DNA of 64,000 nt from DAISJI01 sp964559835 (GCA_964559835.1 CAZLJE010000022.1:29297-93296); one strand, 5' to 3'; counted from the stretch's first letter, positions 16,194-25,530 are shown. Numbers and translations are program-made. The notes: generated from the letters alone by a model not told the origin.

Positions 16194-16628
16194 ATGCAGG
16201 ACTTAGTGGCTTACGTCGACGGCAGTTCCCACGGAAATCCGGGGCCGGCCGGCATTGGCGTGGTAATCACTGATTCCAAAGGGCGTAAAGCTACACTGGC
16301 GCGCTGGATCGGCCGCCAGGACAACAACGTCGCCGAGTACGTCGCCCTCCTCGAAGCCCTGCAATTCGCGCTCGCCAAGCGCGCCCGCTCCCTTCACGTC
16401 TTCACTGATTCGCTCATCGTGGTCAAGCAGATGACGGGCGTTTACACCTGCCGCACCGCGCCTTTGCACTCCCTGAATTGGACATGCCGCAAGTTGGCGC
16501 GCTCGCTGACTTTCTCTATCGCTCACGTGCCGCGTCACGAGAATTCCGAGGCCAACAAGCTCGCCAACGACGCCGTCCACAAGCGTCGCCGCATGCAGGG
16601 GTTCGTCCCCGTCCCGGCGCTCGTCTAA
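16194..16628 (+). CDS. RNase HI-like protein (RVT_3 type) with altered active site
   Basis: The start at 16194 has GGAGG 9 nt upstream. The 144-residue protein has the RNase HI fold: YVDGSSHGNPGPAGIGVVI (D9), NNVAEYVALLEAL (E48) and HVFTDSLIVVKQM (D72), three of the four acidic metal ligands. The fourth, Asp in the usual N-x2-A-D-x-L-A-N motif, is Asn121 (NSEANKLAND). In E. coli RNase HI the matching substitution is known to be partly tolerated, so weak activity on RNA-DNA hybrids is possible. Family members degrade the RNA strand of hybrids in the cytoplasm. It lies downstream of the tandem elements. Confidence 0.82.
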   Translation: MQDLVAYVDGSSHGNPGPAGIGVVITDSKGRKATLARWIGRQDNNVAEYVALLEALQFALAKRARSLHVFTDSLIVVKQMTGVYTCRTAPLHSLNWTCRKLARSLTFSIAHVPRHENSEANKLANDAVHKRRRMQGFVPVPALV

Positions 16629-17138
16629 GTCTTAAGTCTCCCAGCGCCAGGTTCAGCCCGCATCATGACCGGCTGCATCCGCCACCCATAACGCGGAAAC
16701 GGCCCCAGGAACACGTCGGATCAGTACGAAGGTACTCTGAAATATCGCATCGCGATGGACTTACCTCTGCATTCATTCATTGATCGCACTCCGCCTACAT
16801 ACGTTCGCCTTCGTCATATGAATTATCGAATCCATGCTCCCGCATCCTTCCAAACTCCATACAGAGTTGATCCAAATGTCCAAGTTTCAAGGAGACTATC
16901 TGGTCAAGCGCGTGCTGCCCGAGTGGATTGATTCGTGGCTGCGCGGTGTGGCGTTCTCCGATGTTTGGGGTGATTCGAACCCGCCTGCCGCACGGGACCT
17001 TAACCCCCGACTCTTCTGGTTCGAACACTTCCGAGTGCGGGCCTTGATCTCCCGTTCGCTGCCCTTTGCGACCAGCTCCTGGACTCCTCGTTTTCTCTAG
17101 GCACCCCGAAACCTCAGGAGTCACGTAAAGGAGAAATC
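16629..17138. other. 510-bp intergenic region, no gene supported
   Basis: Small frames here (for example 16834-17100) have no recognisable product. A stretch near 16975-17030 has GATTCGAACCCGCC, which resembles a tRNA T-arm, but no cloverleaf can be built on either strand. The last 30 bases before 17139 contain the ribosome-binding site AAAGGAGAAATC of the receptor gene. Confidence 0.6.
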
Positions 17139-20100
17139 ATGATCCGACCCAGGCTCCTCTCCCCCCTCTTCTCCTTCACCATGGGCGTGCTCTGCGCGGC
17201 ATTGCTCATGACCACAATGCCCGCGTGGGGACAAGCGGCCTCGACCGGCACGGTCGTAGGCACAGTTTTCGATCCCAGCGGCGCGCTCGTCCCCGGCGCG
17301 ACCGTCACCTTGACCGACGTCGGAACTCACGAAAACCGTACCGCCACTACCAATCAGAACGGCCGGTACGTCTTCGTCAACGTTACCCCGAGCACATACG
17401 ACATTACGGCCACCAAGCAAGGGTTCTCGGCAACCAAGATCACGAGACAGCAGGTCAATGTCGGCGCGCAGACGAATGCCGATTTTAGGTTGTCGCTCGG
17501 CGAAGCCAACCAGACGGTCGAAGTTCAGGCCACCGGTACCGAACTGCAGACTCTGAACGCCACAACCGGCTCAACCGTACCGGAGATTGCCTTGTCGTCG
17601 CTGCCCAGCCTGGGCCGTGACGTGAGCACTTTTACCGTGCTGCAGGCGGGCGTCTCTCCCGACGGCAGCGTTGCCGGCGCCGTACTGGATCAGAACACGT
17701 ACCTGCTCGATGGTGGCAACAACACCAACGACATGGACGGCAGCATGAACCAATACACGCCCAGCTTCAGCGGCGATCCCAGCGGCGGAATAACGTACCA
17801 GACGGGAAATAGCAATCCCAACTTTGGCGGGTTTACCACCGGCAGGGGCCAGAGCGGCGTGCCTACCGGCGTGATACCCACTCCGGCTGACAGTGTTCAG
17901 GAATTCAAAGTCAATACCAGCAACCAAACCGCCGACTTCAACAGCTCGGCCGGTGCCGAAGTGCAGATGGTGACCAAGCGTGGCACCAACTCCTGGCACG
18001 GCACGGGCTACGAGTATTACCTGGACAACAACTTAAGCGCGAATACCTGGGACAACAACCACACCGGTGTCCGCCTTCCGTCTTACCACTACAACCGCTT
18101 CGGCGGCGCCATTGGTGGTCCGATCATTCCGAAAGAAATTCTGGGCGGCAAGACCTACTTGTTTGCTAATTACCAGGGGTTCCGCTGGCCCAATTCCGAA
18201 ACCATCGAGCACACCGTCCCTTCCGCCAATATGCGGCAAGGCATTCTCACGTTCGGTGGCGTGTCGTACAACGTCGCCGCCTTCGATCCGCGCGGCATCG
18301 GCGTGAATCCGCTGGTGCAGCAACTCTTCAAGTTCGAGCCTACAGGCAACGATCCCGGCTGCGGCGGCGGTGGGCTGGCCCGCTGCGACGGAGTGAACGT
18401 GATCGGATTTAAGGCGAACCTCTCCATCCCCCAGAACGACAACTTCGGCGTGGTGCGGCTCGATCACGACTTCGGGTCCAAGTTCCACTGGACGGCCAGC
18501 TACCGCTATTACCACCTTAATCGCGCGACCCACGACCAGGTGGACATCGGCGGCTTCTTCCCCGGCGATGTACTTGGCGTACCCAAGTCGCTGACTAATC
18601 GCCCGCAGATACCCTGGTTTCTGGTCACTGGTCTCACCACCAACATCACGTCGAACGTCACGAACGACTTCCACTTCAGCTATCTGCGGAACTATTGGTC
18701 CTGGCAAAGCTTCCAGGATCCTCCGCAGTTTACCGGGTTAGGGGGAGCCCTCGAGCTGTTCGGCGAGAGCCGCGACAACGTGCTCATCCCCTACAACGTC
18801 AACACGCAACAAACCCGCACGCGTTTCTGGGATGGGCACGACTGGATGGTTCGTGACGACGTCAGCATGCTCAAAGGCAGCCACATGGTGCGGTTCGGCG
18901 GGACCTATCAGCGCAACTGGGACTTCCACCAGCGCACCGACAACGGCGGGGGGATCAATTACCAGCCTGTCTATCAGCTCGGTACGACGACCGGCGCCGG
19001 CATTAGCATGACCGGCTTTATCCCGGCAGCACTGGCTCCGAGCGACGTGCGGAACTGGGGACGCGACTACGCCGCCCTGCTGGGTATCGTCTCCGTTTCG
19101 CAGCAGGCGTTCACTCGCACGGGAGCGAACCTGGCGTTGAATCCGCCGAACACGCCGGCTTTCGACAAGAGCACCATCCCCTATTACAACGTTTACGTCG
19201 CCGATTCCTGGCGTTTGCGTCCAACCTTGACCGTGACGTATGGAATCGGCTGGACTCTGGAATTGCCGCCGACGGAGGAACAGGGGAAGCAGATCTTGCT
19301 GGTCGATGCCAATGGCAGGCCCTTCGCCACCCAGGACTATTTGAACCAGCGCAGGAATGCTGCTTTGCAGGGGCAGGTCTTCAATCCTCCGGTTGGCTTT
19401 TCTCTGGTACACAACACGGGGCGTAAGTATCCCTATGACCCCTTCTACCGTGGCGTCAGCCCGCGTGTGGCCATCGCCTGGAATTTCACCCCGAACACTG
19501 TCGTCCGCGCCGGATATAGCCGCATCTACGGGCGCCTGAACGGCGTCGACCAGGTGCTGCTGCCGCTGCTGGGCGCGGGTCTGATCCAACCCGTCCAGTG
19601 CATTGGAGCGCAGATCGGCGGGACTTGCAGCCTTGCAGCCAATCCCACCAACGCTTTCCGCGTCGGCGTGGACGGGCTGGTGGCGCCGCTGCCCGCAGCC
19701 ACCGCTACCTTGCCTCAACCACTCTTGCCGGGTATCAACGATGTTTCCACCAGTGCTCCCGCCGTACTGGATCCGAAGTTCCGGCCCAGCACTAGCGACC
19801 AGTTCTCGTTTACGGTCCAGCACCAGTTGAGTAACCGCATGACCCTCGAAGTCGGTTATATCGGACGCATAATGCATCACGAGCTGCAACCGATCAACAT
19901 CAACGCGGTGCCTTACATGATGACCCTGGGCGGACAGTCGTTCCAACAGGCCTATGCCGCCATCGAACAGGCCACCCAGTTCGGCAACAACATGTCGGCG
20001 TCGGTCGCACCGCAACCGTTCTTTGAGGCGGCAATGAGACCCGCCTTCTGCGCCGGGTTCTCCAGTTGCACGGCCGCCGTCGTTGCCGCCGAGTCCGCAA

Positions 20101-21050
20101 ACTTTGCCTCACAGAGCGTGTGGAACCTGTGGAGCGACCTCGATAACGGCGGATTCAACTTCCCGCGCAGCATGCTGAACACGCCCATACCGGGCACGAC
20201 GTTCGGCGTGGGTGGCCAGACCGCCAGCGGCATCGCTGTGGATACAACCCTTGGCAAAGCTAACTACAATGCCGGATTCGCCACCTTGCGCATGAACGGC
20301 TGGCGCGGACTCACCATGCAGCACAACTTCACCTGGTCCAGGTCGCTGGGGACGGGCGCGGTCCCGCAGGCCACCAGCCAATGGACCGCAACCGACCCCT
20401 TCTACATCAACCGCGACTATGGTTTGCAGGCGTGGGACCGCAAGCTCACCTACACCACCTTCCTCATCTGGCAGCCAGGAATTTACCGCGGACAGACAGG
20501 GACGATTGGACGCCTGCTCGGCGGCTGGACCTTTGCCCCGGTATTCTCCGCCGGTAGCGGTCTGCCGCTGCAGATCAACACCCTGAATGGCGACAGCCAG
20601 GCGTTCGGCGAAGGCGATTCGCTGAACTTCTTCAGCTTCGAGAACGGTGTCCCTACCGTCAGGGGCCGCCCGGGTAGTTCCGTCCACGGCAATGTCCCCG
20701 GCTCTAACGGCGTTGGGACTGGCGGGTTCGGCGTCAACATGTTCTCCAACCCGAACGCCGTCTTCAGCGGCTTCCGCAACCCCATCCTCGGACTCGACAA
20801 CGGTCACAACGGCGGCGCCGGGAACCTCCGTGGACTGCCGTTCTGGAATCTGGACTTGAGCGTGCGAAAAGCCATCAAGATCACCGAACGCGTTACCACC
20901 GAAGCCGACGTGATCTTTACGAATGTGCTGAACCACAATCAATTCGAAGATCCGATCCTGGACCTCGCCAACCCCTCGCTCTGGGGCGCGCTGACCCGCG
21001 AGGCCAGCATCCCACGCCAGATGGAGTTCGGCATCCGGATCAGCTTTTGA
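17139..21050 (+). CDS. Oar-like TonB-dependent receptor with carboxypeptidase-regulatory domain
   Basis: A 1303-residue outer-membrane protein. The signal peptide (hydrophobic to about residue 25, PAWGQAAS) is followed by a beta-sandwich carboxypeptidase-regulatory-like domain (TGTVVGTVFDPSGALVPGATVTL to DFRLSLGEA, about residues 30-125), a plug domain (NNTNDMDGSMN, VQEFKVNT) and a C-terminal barrel ending in Phe (MEFGIRISF), a recognised outer-membrane insertion signal. This is the Oar/SusC-like layout that is numerous in Acidobacteriota, used for uptake or surface display of large substrates. GGAG lies 7 nt before the ATG. The gene is monocistronic with a strong terminator. Confidence 0.9.
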   Translation: MIRPRLLSPLFSFTMGVLCAALLMTTMPAWGQAASTGTVVGTVFDPSGALVPGATVTLTDVGTHENRTATTNQNGRYVFVNVTPSTYDITATKQGFSATKITRQQVNVGAQTNADFRLSLGEANQTVEVQATGTELQTLNATTGSTVPEIALSSLPSLGRDVSTFTVLQAGVSPDGSVAGAVLDQNTYLLDGGNNTNDMDGSMNQYTPSFSGDPSGGITYQTGNSNPNFGGFTTGRGQSGVPTGVIPTPADSVQEFKVNTSNQTADFNSSAGAEVQMVTKRGTNSWHGTGYEYYLDNNLSANTWDNNHTGVRLPSYHYNRFGGAIGGPIIPKEILGGKTYLFANYQGFRWPNSETIEHTVPSANMRQGILTFGGVSYNVAAFDPRGIGVNPLVQQLFKFEPTGNDPGCGGGGLARCDGVNVIGFKANLSIPQNDNFGVVRLDHDFGSKFHWTASYRYYHLNRATHDQVDIGGFFPGDVLGVPKSLTNRPQIPWFLVTGLTTNITSNVTNDFHFSYLRNYWSWQSFQDPPQFTGLGGALELFGESRDNVLIPYNVNTQQTRTRFWDGHDWMVRDDVSMLKGSHMVRFGGTYQRNWDFHQRTDNGGGINYQPVYQLGTTTGAGISMTGFIPAALAPSDVRNWGRDYAALLGIVSVSQQAFTRTGANLALNPPNTPAFDKSTIPYYNVYVADSWRLRPTLTVTYGIGWTLELPPTEEQGKQILLVDANGRPFATQDYLNQRRNAALQGQVFNPPVGFSLVHNTGRKYPYDPFYRGVSPRVAIAWNFTPNTVVRAGYSRIYGRLNGVDQVLLPLLGAGLIQPVQCIGAQIGGTCSLAANPTNAFRVGVDGLVAPLPAATATLPQPLLPGINDVSTSAPAVLDPKFRPSTSDQFSFTVQHQLSNRMTLEVGYIGRIMHHELQPININAVPYMMTLGGQSFQQAYAAIEQATQFGNNMSASVAPQPFFEAAMRPAFCAGFSSCTAAVVAAESANFASQSVWNLWSDLDNGGFNFPRSMLNTPIPGTTFGVGGQTASGIAVDTTLGKANYNAGFATLRMNGWRGLTMQHNFTWSRSLGTGAVPQATSQWTATDPFYINRDYGLQAWDRKLTYTTFLIWQPGIYRGQTGTIGRLLGGWTFAPVFSAGSGLPLQINTLNGDSQAFGEGDSLNFFSFENGVPTVRGRPGSSVHGNVPGSNGVGTGGFGVNMFSNPNAVFSGFRNPILGLDNGHNGGAGNLRGLPFWNLDLSVRKAIKITERVTTEADVIFTNVLNHNQFEDPILDLANPSLWGALTREASIPRQMEFGIRISF

Positions 21051-21071
21051 TTCGCCCGGTGCTTTACCTTC

Positions 21072-21100
21072 CCGGGAGCAGCTTGCTGCTCCCGGTTTTT
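21072..21100 (+). terminator. Intrinsic terminator of the receptor gene
   Basis: CCGGGAGCAGC (21072-21082) pairs perfectly with GCTGCTCCCGG (21085-21095), followed by TTTTT. It lies 22 bp after the receptor stop codon. Confidence 0.9.
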
Positions 21101-21223
21101 GCGTCAGGAACAACGGCATACACACGGTTCGTCTCCGGACCCCCACTGGTCTGATTACCGACCCAACGTGCTGGCGCATCGCTGCCATACAACCCAGCTT
21201 TCCCGTTTGGATTCACTCCTGAC

Positions 21224-21724
21224 GTGCGTAAGACCATGCAGTTAGCGTCGCTACTCGCCATCAGCGCACCAGTCCTGTTCGTGTTGTGGCTCGTCTTCGT
21301 CGGTACCTTCGCCACGCCGGAGATGCTGGTCGGCATAGCTGCTGCAGTCGTCGCCGCCGTCGCGCTCTACGTCGTAGACCGTGCCGATCCAGCGCACTTC
21401 CGTCCGCGGCCGCGCGATGTCGCTCAGCTCGCATACGTTCCCTCGCTTCTCGTTCAAGGCGCTTACGAAATCCTGCTCGTCGCGTTCCGCGATCTGCTCG
21501 GCGGGCGAAAAGCTGTATCGGCATTTCGCGTTGCTCGGTTCGACGCGGGTGAACCGCAGGACCCACGCGATACCGGTCGTCGCGTACTCGCCATCGCCGG
21601 AACGACCATCGCACCCAATTTCATCATTCTGGGCATCAACGCAGGCAAAAAAGAACTCCTGTTTCACCAGATCGAAAAGAGTCCGGTTCCGCAAATGACG
21701 AAGAACCTCGGAGCAGACGCATGA
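21224..21724 (+). CDS. mrpE: Na+/H+ antiporter subunit E (MrpE/MbhA-like)
   Basis: A 166-residue membrane protein with two N-terminal membrane helices and a cytoplasmic domain. The signature ISAPVLFVLWLVFVG, VDRADPAH and TTIAPNFIILGINAGKKELLFHQI matches MrpE/MnhE, a small membrane subunit of the multi-subunit cation/proton antiporter. A GTG at 21224 or the ATG at 21236 could be the start. Stop overlaps the next start (ATGA). It opens the seven-gene operon in the E-F-G-DUF4040-B-C-D order of Mbh/Mbs complexes. Confidence 0.85.
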   Translation: MRKTMQLASLLAISAPVLFVLWLVFVGTFATPEMLVGIAAAVVAAVALYVVDRADPAHFRPRPRDVAQLAYVPSLLVQGAYEILLVAFRDLLGGRKAVSAFRVARFDAGEPQDPRDTGRRVLAIAGTTIAPNFIILGINAGKKELLFHQIEKSPVPQMTKNLGADA

Positions 21725-21972
21725 GCGTGTGGGTGGTCTCCTCCATCGCGCTGCTCTTTGCACTCGTGCCCTGCGGCTGGGTCGCGCTCACCTCGACCGT
21801 GCAAAAGCGCCTCGTCGCAGTCGAGATGGCCGGTATCATCTGCACCCTGGAACTGATGCTCCTCACGATGGCATTCAACCGCATGCCGATGATGGACCTC
21901 GCCATTGCGCTCGGTCTGCTGTCGTTCGGCGCCGGCATGGTCTTTGCGCACTTCCTGGCGAGCACGCTATGA
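21721..21972 (+). CDS. mrpF: Antiporter subunit F (MrpF/MbhB-like)
   Basis: An 83-residue protein made of three membrane helices (SVWVVSSIALLFALVPCGWVA, MAGIICTLELMLLTMAF, LAIALGLLSFGAGMVFAHFL). Size, helix pattern and position between E and G identify it as MrpF, a small integral membrane subunit of the antiporter. It overlaps both neighbours by four bases, so translation is coupled. Confidence 0.82.
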   Translation: MSVWVVSSIALLFALVPCGWVALTSTVQKRLVAVEMAGIICTLELMLLTMAFNRMPMMDLAIALGLLSFGAGMVFAHFLASTL

Positions 21973-22331
21973 CGCTAACCATCGAAGTCCTGGTCTACGC
22001 CGCGGTAGCAGTGGCGTTGCTTTGCGCGTGGCTGATGCTTCGTATGCGTGACGAATACCAGATGATGCATTTCCTCGCGCCACCCGCCTCAGTATCGGTC
22101 ATCTTGATCACCGCCGCGATTTTTCTTCAGCAGCGCCTCAAACCTGAATCGTTCAAGGCGCTTTTCATAACCGTTGTCCTGCTGATGATGAATACCATTG
22201 TCACCCACGCTACCGCGCGCGCGTTCCGCATCCGGGAGTCGCGCCAGGATTGGCGGCCCGCGCCGGGTGAAGAAGTTCCGGTACTGCCGTCCGACGAACG
22301 ACTTCCGCCGCCGTCCTCGGAGCAGAAATAA
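21969..22331 (+). CDS. mrpG: Antiporter subunit G (MrpG/MbhC-like)
   Basis: Start at the ATG that overlaps the F stop (ATGACG). The 120-residue product has three membrane helices and the MrpG phrases LRMRDEYQMMHFLAPPASVSVILITAA and NTIVTHATARAFRIRE. The C-terminal tail is hydrophilic and Pro/Glu-rich. It is part of the small membrane subunits E-F-G next to the ion-translocating subunits. Its stop is directly followed by the next ATG. Confidence 0.85.
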   Translation: MTLTIEVLVYAAVAVALLCAWLMLRMRDEYQMMHFLAPPASVSVILITAAIFLQQRLKPESFKALFITVVLLMMNTIVTHATARAFRIRESRQDWRPAPGEEVPVLPSDERLPPPSSEQK

Positions 22332-22598
22332 ATGCGTGCCTTGGCTTGGATTATTCTCCTCTTGATCGCACTCAGCGCTCCCGGCGTGGTCCTCACCCAT
22401 GACCCGTTGAAGCAGTGCATCGCCGTCAGCTTTTACGGCCTGCTCTTCGCCGTGCTCTTTTTCATCTTCCAGGCGCCCGATGTTGCGCTGTCGCAGATCA
22501 CGGTCGGCACCGTCGTACTGCCGGCGTTCATTCTTCTCGCGCTCGTGAAGATGCGCCGCCACTCCGAACTCCGCAAGCGCCATGGACAGGCACGATGA
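22332..22598 (+). CDS. DUF4040 antiporter subunit (MbhD-like)
   Basis: An 88-residue protein with three membrane helices and the block QCIAVSFYGLLFAVLFFIFQAPDVALSQITVGTV, of which the APDVALSQ motif is conserved in the C-terminal part of MrpA and in the separate MbhD/DUF4040 subunit. In the canonical Mrp operon this domain is fused to the big MrpA subunit; here it is a separate gene, as in membrane-bound hydrogenase operons. The large N-terminal MrpA part is not in the window. Confidence 0.8.
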   Translation: MRALAWIILLLIALSAPGVVLTHDPLKQCIAVSFYGLLFAVLFFIFQAPDVALSQITVGTVVLPAFILLALVKMRRHSELRKRHGQAR

Positions 22599-23341
22599 GG
22601 GCGCGCCTCCGCAGCGTATTGTTCTTTATCGTTGCGCCCGCGTTCGCTGCTCTCTTCTGGTGGTCATACCGCGATCTTCCGCCGCTCGGAGACTATCGCG
22701 GTCCATACGGGTACTACATCGCGGACCTGGCAGTGTACGAGCGCCATGCCACCGACACGGTCAGCGCCATCACCTACGATTACCGCGGCATTGACACCCT
22801 GGGAGAAGAGTTCATCCTCTTCGCCTCCGTGGTCGGCGTACTGCTGTTATTTCGCAAACAGCCTGACGCCGATCAGCAGCAGGACAGGTTCGCCGAATAC
22901 GACGTGCCTGGCACTGACTCCATCCGCGTCACCATGCACGCGATGGTCGCCGCCATGGTGGTGTTTGGGATTTACATCGCCACACATGGGCAACTGACAC
23001 CCGGCGGCGGCTTCCAGGGCGGCGTGATCCTCGCTACCGCGCCCTTGCTGGTCTATCTCTCCGGACACGTGCATACGTTCAAAAAGACGATTTCCCGTCC
23101 TCTGCTTGACGCGGCCGAAGCGCTCGGCGCAGCCGGGTACGCGATCATCGGCGCCACTGCTCTTTTCGTCGGGGCACCCTTTCTGACCAATTGGGTCCCG
23201 TTAGGTCAGACGGGCAGTCTTTTTTCGGCGGGAACCATTGAGTGGATCAGCGTCGCGGTAGGACTGGAAGTCTCCGGCACTATCGTGCTTGTCATGTACT
23301 CGTATTTGAAAGAAATCATCGAAAGGGAGGGAGTGGATTGA
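22595..23341 (+). CDS. mrpB: Fused MbhE-MnhB antiporter subunit
   Basis: Start at the ATG overlapping the previous stop. The 248-residue protein has an N-terminal part with two helices and a VSAITYDYRGIDTLGEEFILFASVVGV block (the MbhE-like piece found at the C-terminus of MrpA), then the MnhB domain (TMHAMVAAMVVFGIYIATHGQLTPGGGFQGGVI, with the HGQLTPGGGFQGG signature). So two subunits that are separate in Mbh are joined here. It supports an antiporter module of the Mbh type. Confidence 0.85.
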   Translation: MRARLRSVLFFIVAPAFAALFWWSYRDLPPLGDYRGPYGYYIADLAVYERHATDTVSAITYDYRGIDTLGEEFILFASVVGVLLLFRKQPDADQQQDRFAEYDVPGTDSIRVTMHAMVAAMVVFGIYIATHGQLTPGGGFQGGVILATAPLLVYLSGHVHTFKKTISRPLLDAAEALGAAGYAIIGATALFVGAPFLTNWVPLGQTGSLFSAGTIEWISVAVGLEVSGTIVLVMYSYLKEIIEREGVD

Positions 23342-23685
23342 TGGCTTACTTCATGTATGGCGTCGCGGCTTGGGTGTTCTTGTGGGGGCTGTACGGCATC
23401 ATCAGCAGCCGCAACCTCGTCCACCAGTGTATCTGCCTGGCGATCCTGCAAACCTCCACTTACATCCTCCTCCTTGGCATCGGTTACCGCACCGGAGGCA
23501 CGGCGCCGGTGTTCGCCGACATCCCGGTAGGCACCCCCGTCGTCGATCCTGTCGTGCAATCGCTCATGCTGACCGACGTCGTCGTCGAGGCCACCGTACT
23601 CGCTCTACTGCTGGCCATGGTGGTCAAAGCCAATGAGCTCGCCGGAACCGTCGATCCGGAGGAGCTGCGCGTGTTGACCGGATGA
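23341..23685 (+). CDS. mrpC: Antiporter subunit C (MrpC/NuoK-like)
   Basis: The ATG at 23341 shares a base with the stop of the B gene (TGATGG). The 114-residue protein has three membrane helices and the NuoK/MrpC features LYGIISSRNLVHQCICLAIL and VDPVVQSLMLTDVVVEATVLALLLAMVVK. NuoK-like subunits carry a glutamate in the membrane that belongs to the proton path, and VEATV fits it. Overlaps the D gene by four bases. Confidence 0.88.
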   Translation: MAYFMYGVAAWVFLWGLYGIISSRNLVHQCICLAILQTSTYILLLGIGYRTGGTAPVFADIPVGTPVVDPVVQSLMLTDVVVEATVLALLLAMVVKANELAGTVDPEELRVLTG

Positions 23686-25487
23686 TTAGAACGCTCGTTC
23701 CACTGCCCATCGCCGTGCCCATGATCGCGGCCGCGGTGAGCTCCGCCATTTCGCAGGTTGTGCCGCGCTGGGTCGCATCCGCGCTGTTCACGTTGACGGC
23801 TGCCTTCGAAACCTGGTGTACCGCCGAGTTGCTCTGGGGCACGTTGCACCAGCCGCTGGTCTACTGGTTCGGAAACTGGTGGCCTCGCGGGAACGTCGTG
23901 CTTGGCGAGTGTTTCGTCGTTGCGCCGCTGCCCGCCATGCTGGCTTTGCTCGTCTCTGTGCTCATGTTCTTTGCCAGTATTGTTTCCTGGCAACTGAAAC
24001 CCGCCGGCAATCACCTCGAGCCGCTCATGATGCTGTTCATGGCGGCCATGTGTGGCTTCGCTTACTCGGGCGACCTGTTCAACCTTTTCGTCTGGTTCGA
24101 ACTCATGTCCGCATCGGCGTTCGCGCTGTGCGGCCTTAAGACCGTGGAACCGGCGCCGTTGGAAGGCGCCTTCAATTTCGCCATCACCAATACCGTCGGC
24201 GCATTCTTCATACTCACCGGCATCGCGCTGGTCTATGCCCGCACCGGCGCGTTGAATATGGCGCAGATCGGATTTTCCCTGGGCCGCCACGCCGACGCCC
24301 TCGTGCTGATGTCGTTTCTGCTGATGAGCGTCGGCTACATGATCAAGGGCGCTCTCGTGCCGTTCCACCTCTGGCTCGCGGACGCGCATGCTGTCGCTCC
24401 GACCCCGGTGTGCATGTTGTTCTCCGGCATCATGGTCGAGCTTGGGCTCTACGCCGTCGCGCGCATCTACTGGTCGATTTTTCAGGCGCCGCTGGCCGTC
24501 CATACCATGCAATTACGCGGGATCTTTGTGGTCATCGGGACGGTCACTGTATTCATCGGCGGCCTGATGTGCTTTGCCCAGCACCATCTCAAGCGCCTGC
24601 TCGCGTACTCCACGATTTGCCATGCCGGACTGATGATGATCGCCGTCGGCCTTTTCGACACTCGAGCCATCGGCGGCTTCCTGCTTTACGTCCTCGGCCA
24701 CGGACTGTTGAAGGGCGCCCTGTTCGCGTGTGCCGGCATCGTGCTGCACCGGCTGCAATTCATCGGCGAGCCCAGCTTGCATGGCCGCGGCCGCCGAATG
24801 GTGTGGACCCCGCTCTTGTTCATCGCCGGCGCGATCGGCCTGACCGCCGCGCCCGGTTTTCTGCTGGTAGCCGGCGAGGCCGCTGTTAACGATGCCGGCA
24901 AGAGTCTTCACTTCGGCTGGGCGCAATGGGTTTTCTTGTTCGGAGGCACCGTGACCGGCGCCGCTGTTCTGCGCTTCACCTTTCGCACCTTCTTCGGGTG
25001 GGGCGAACGTGCTCCGCAGGACGAAGCGTCGCGCGTCGACGAGAAGCAGGAGACACGCGAAGAAGGACGTACTGTGCCGGCAACCATGTTCTTTCCCGCT
25101 GCCTGCCTGATCGCATTGGCGATTGTGTTGACGTTCGTTCCGCATCTGCCGCAAACCGCCAACGCTGCCGCCAGATTTTTCACCGACCAGAGCGCGTATA
25201 AATCACTGGTGATCGATGGCAGCGCGGTCATGACTCCGCCGTTCGCTCCACTTCCGCCGGAAACCGACAGCATGGTTCGCGGCGGCGTTGCCGCCGTGCT
25301 CGCGGTCTGTATCGCCGTGTTGACCGTCTTCTGGAAAACGGTCCCGCTCGCAGGCGTCCTGGAATATGCGGAACTCGGCATTCCCATCCTTCGCGAATGG
25401 CAAAGCGGACATTCTGGCGATTACGTCTTATGGATCACCGTCGGCACGGTCACGCTCGGAGGCTGTTTCGTCGTGCTCCTTCGATAG
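23682..25487 (+). CDS. mrpD: Antiporter subunit D (MrpD/MbhH-like, proton-translocating)
   Basis: The 601-residue NuoL/M/N-type subunit has about 14 membrane helices and the ion-path residues: the glutamate in SGDLFNLFVWFELMSASAFAL, lysine and histidine in MIKGALVPFHLWLADAHAVAPTPV and FAQHHLKRLLAYSTICHAG. Beyond the usual ~490 residues it has a C-terminal extension ending with another membrane segment (LREWQSGHSGDYVLWITVGTV), similar to the lateral-helix end of NuoL/MbhI-type chains. No second large subunit (A) is encoded nearby. It exchanges Na+ or another cation for protons across the inner membrane. Confidence 0.88.
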   Translation: MIRTLVPLPIAVPMIAAAVSSAISQVVPRWVASALFTLTAAFETWCTAELLWGTLHQPLVYWFGNWWPRGNVVLGECFVVAPLPAMLALLVSVLMFFASIVSWQLKPAGNHLEPLMMLFMAAMCGFAYSGDLFNLFVWFELMSASAFALCGLKTVEPAPLEGAFNFAITNTVGAFFILTGIALVYARTGALNMAQIGFSLGRHADALVLMSFLLMSVGYMIKGALVPFHLWLADAHAVAPTPVCMLFSGIMVELGLYAVARIYWSIFQAPLAVHTMQLRGIFVVIGTVTVFIGGLMCFAQHHLKRLLAYSTICHAGLMMIAVGLFDTRAIGGFLLYVLGHGLLKGALFACAGIVLHRLQFIGEPSLHGRGRRMVWTPLLFIAGAIGLTAAPGFLLVAGEAAVNDAGKSLHFGWAQWVFLFGGTVTGAAVLRFTFRTFFGWGERAPQDEASRVDEKQETREEGRTVPATMFFPAACLIALAIVLTFVPHLPQTANAAARFFTDQSAYKSLVIDGSAVMTPPFAPLPPETDSMVRGGVAAVLAVCIAVLTVFWKTVPLAGVLEYAELGIPILREWQSGHSGDYVLWITVGTVTLGGCFVVLLR

Positions 25488-25530
25488 TTCTCGCCGTAGC
25501 TAGCCCGTCGTCACCCGCAAGACGCCAGCG

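Noticed and set aside
15478..16628. Retron-like arrangement (structured RNA with closing inverted repeat next to RNase H)
   Set aside because: No reverse transcriptase gene is in the window, and the closing repeat is not kept in copy B.
16965..17040. tRNA-like stretch with GATTCGAACC
   Set aside because: A leucine-type anticodon stem (GTTAAGG loop) can be drawn on the minus strand, but the T-stem has two mismatches and no acceptor stem pairs.
16834..17100. Small ORF upstream of the receptor gene
   Set aside because: No start signals or homology visible; it spans the tRNA-like stretch.
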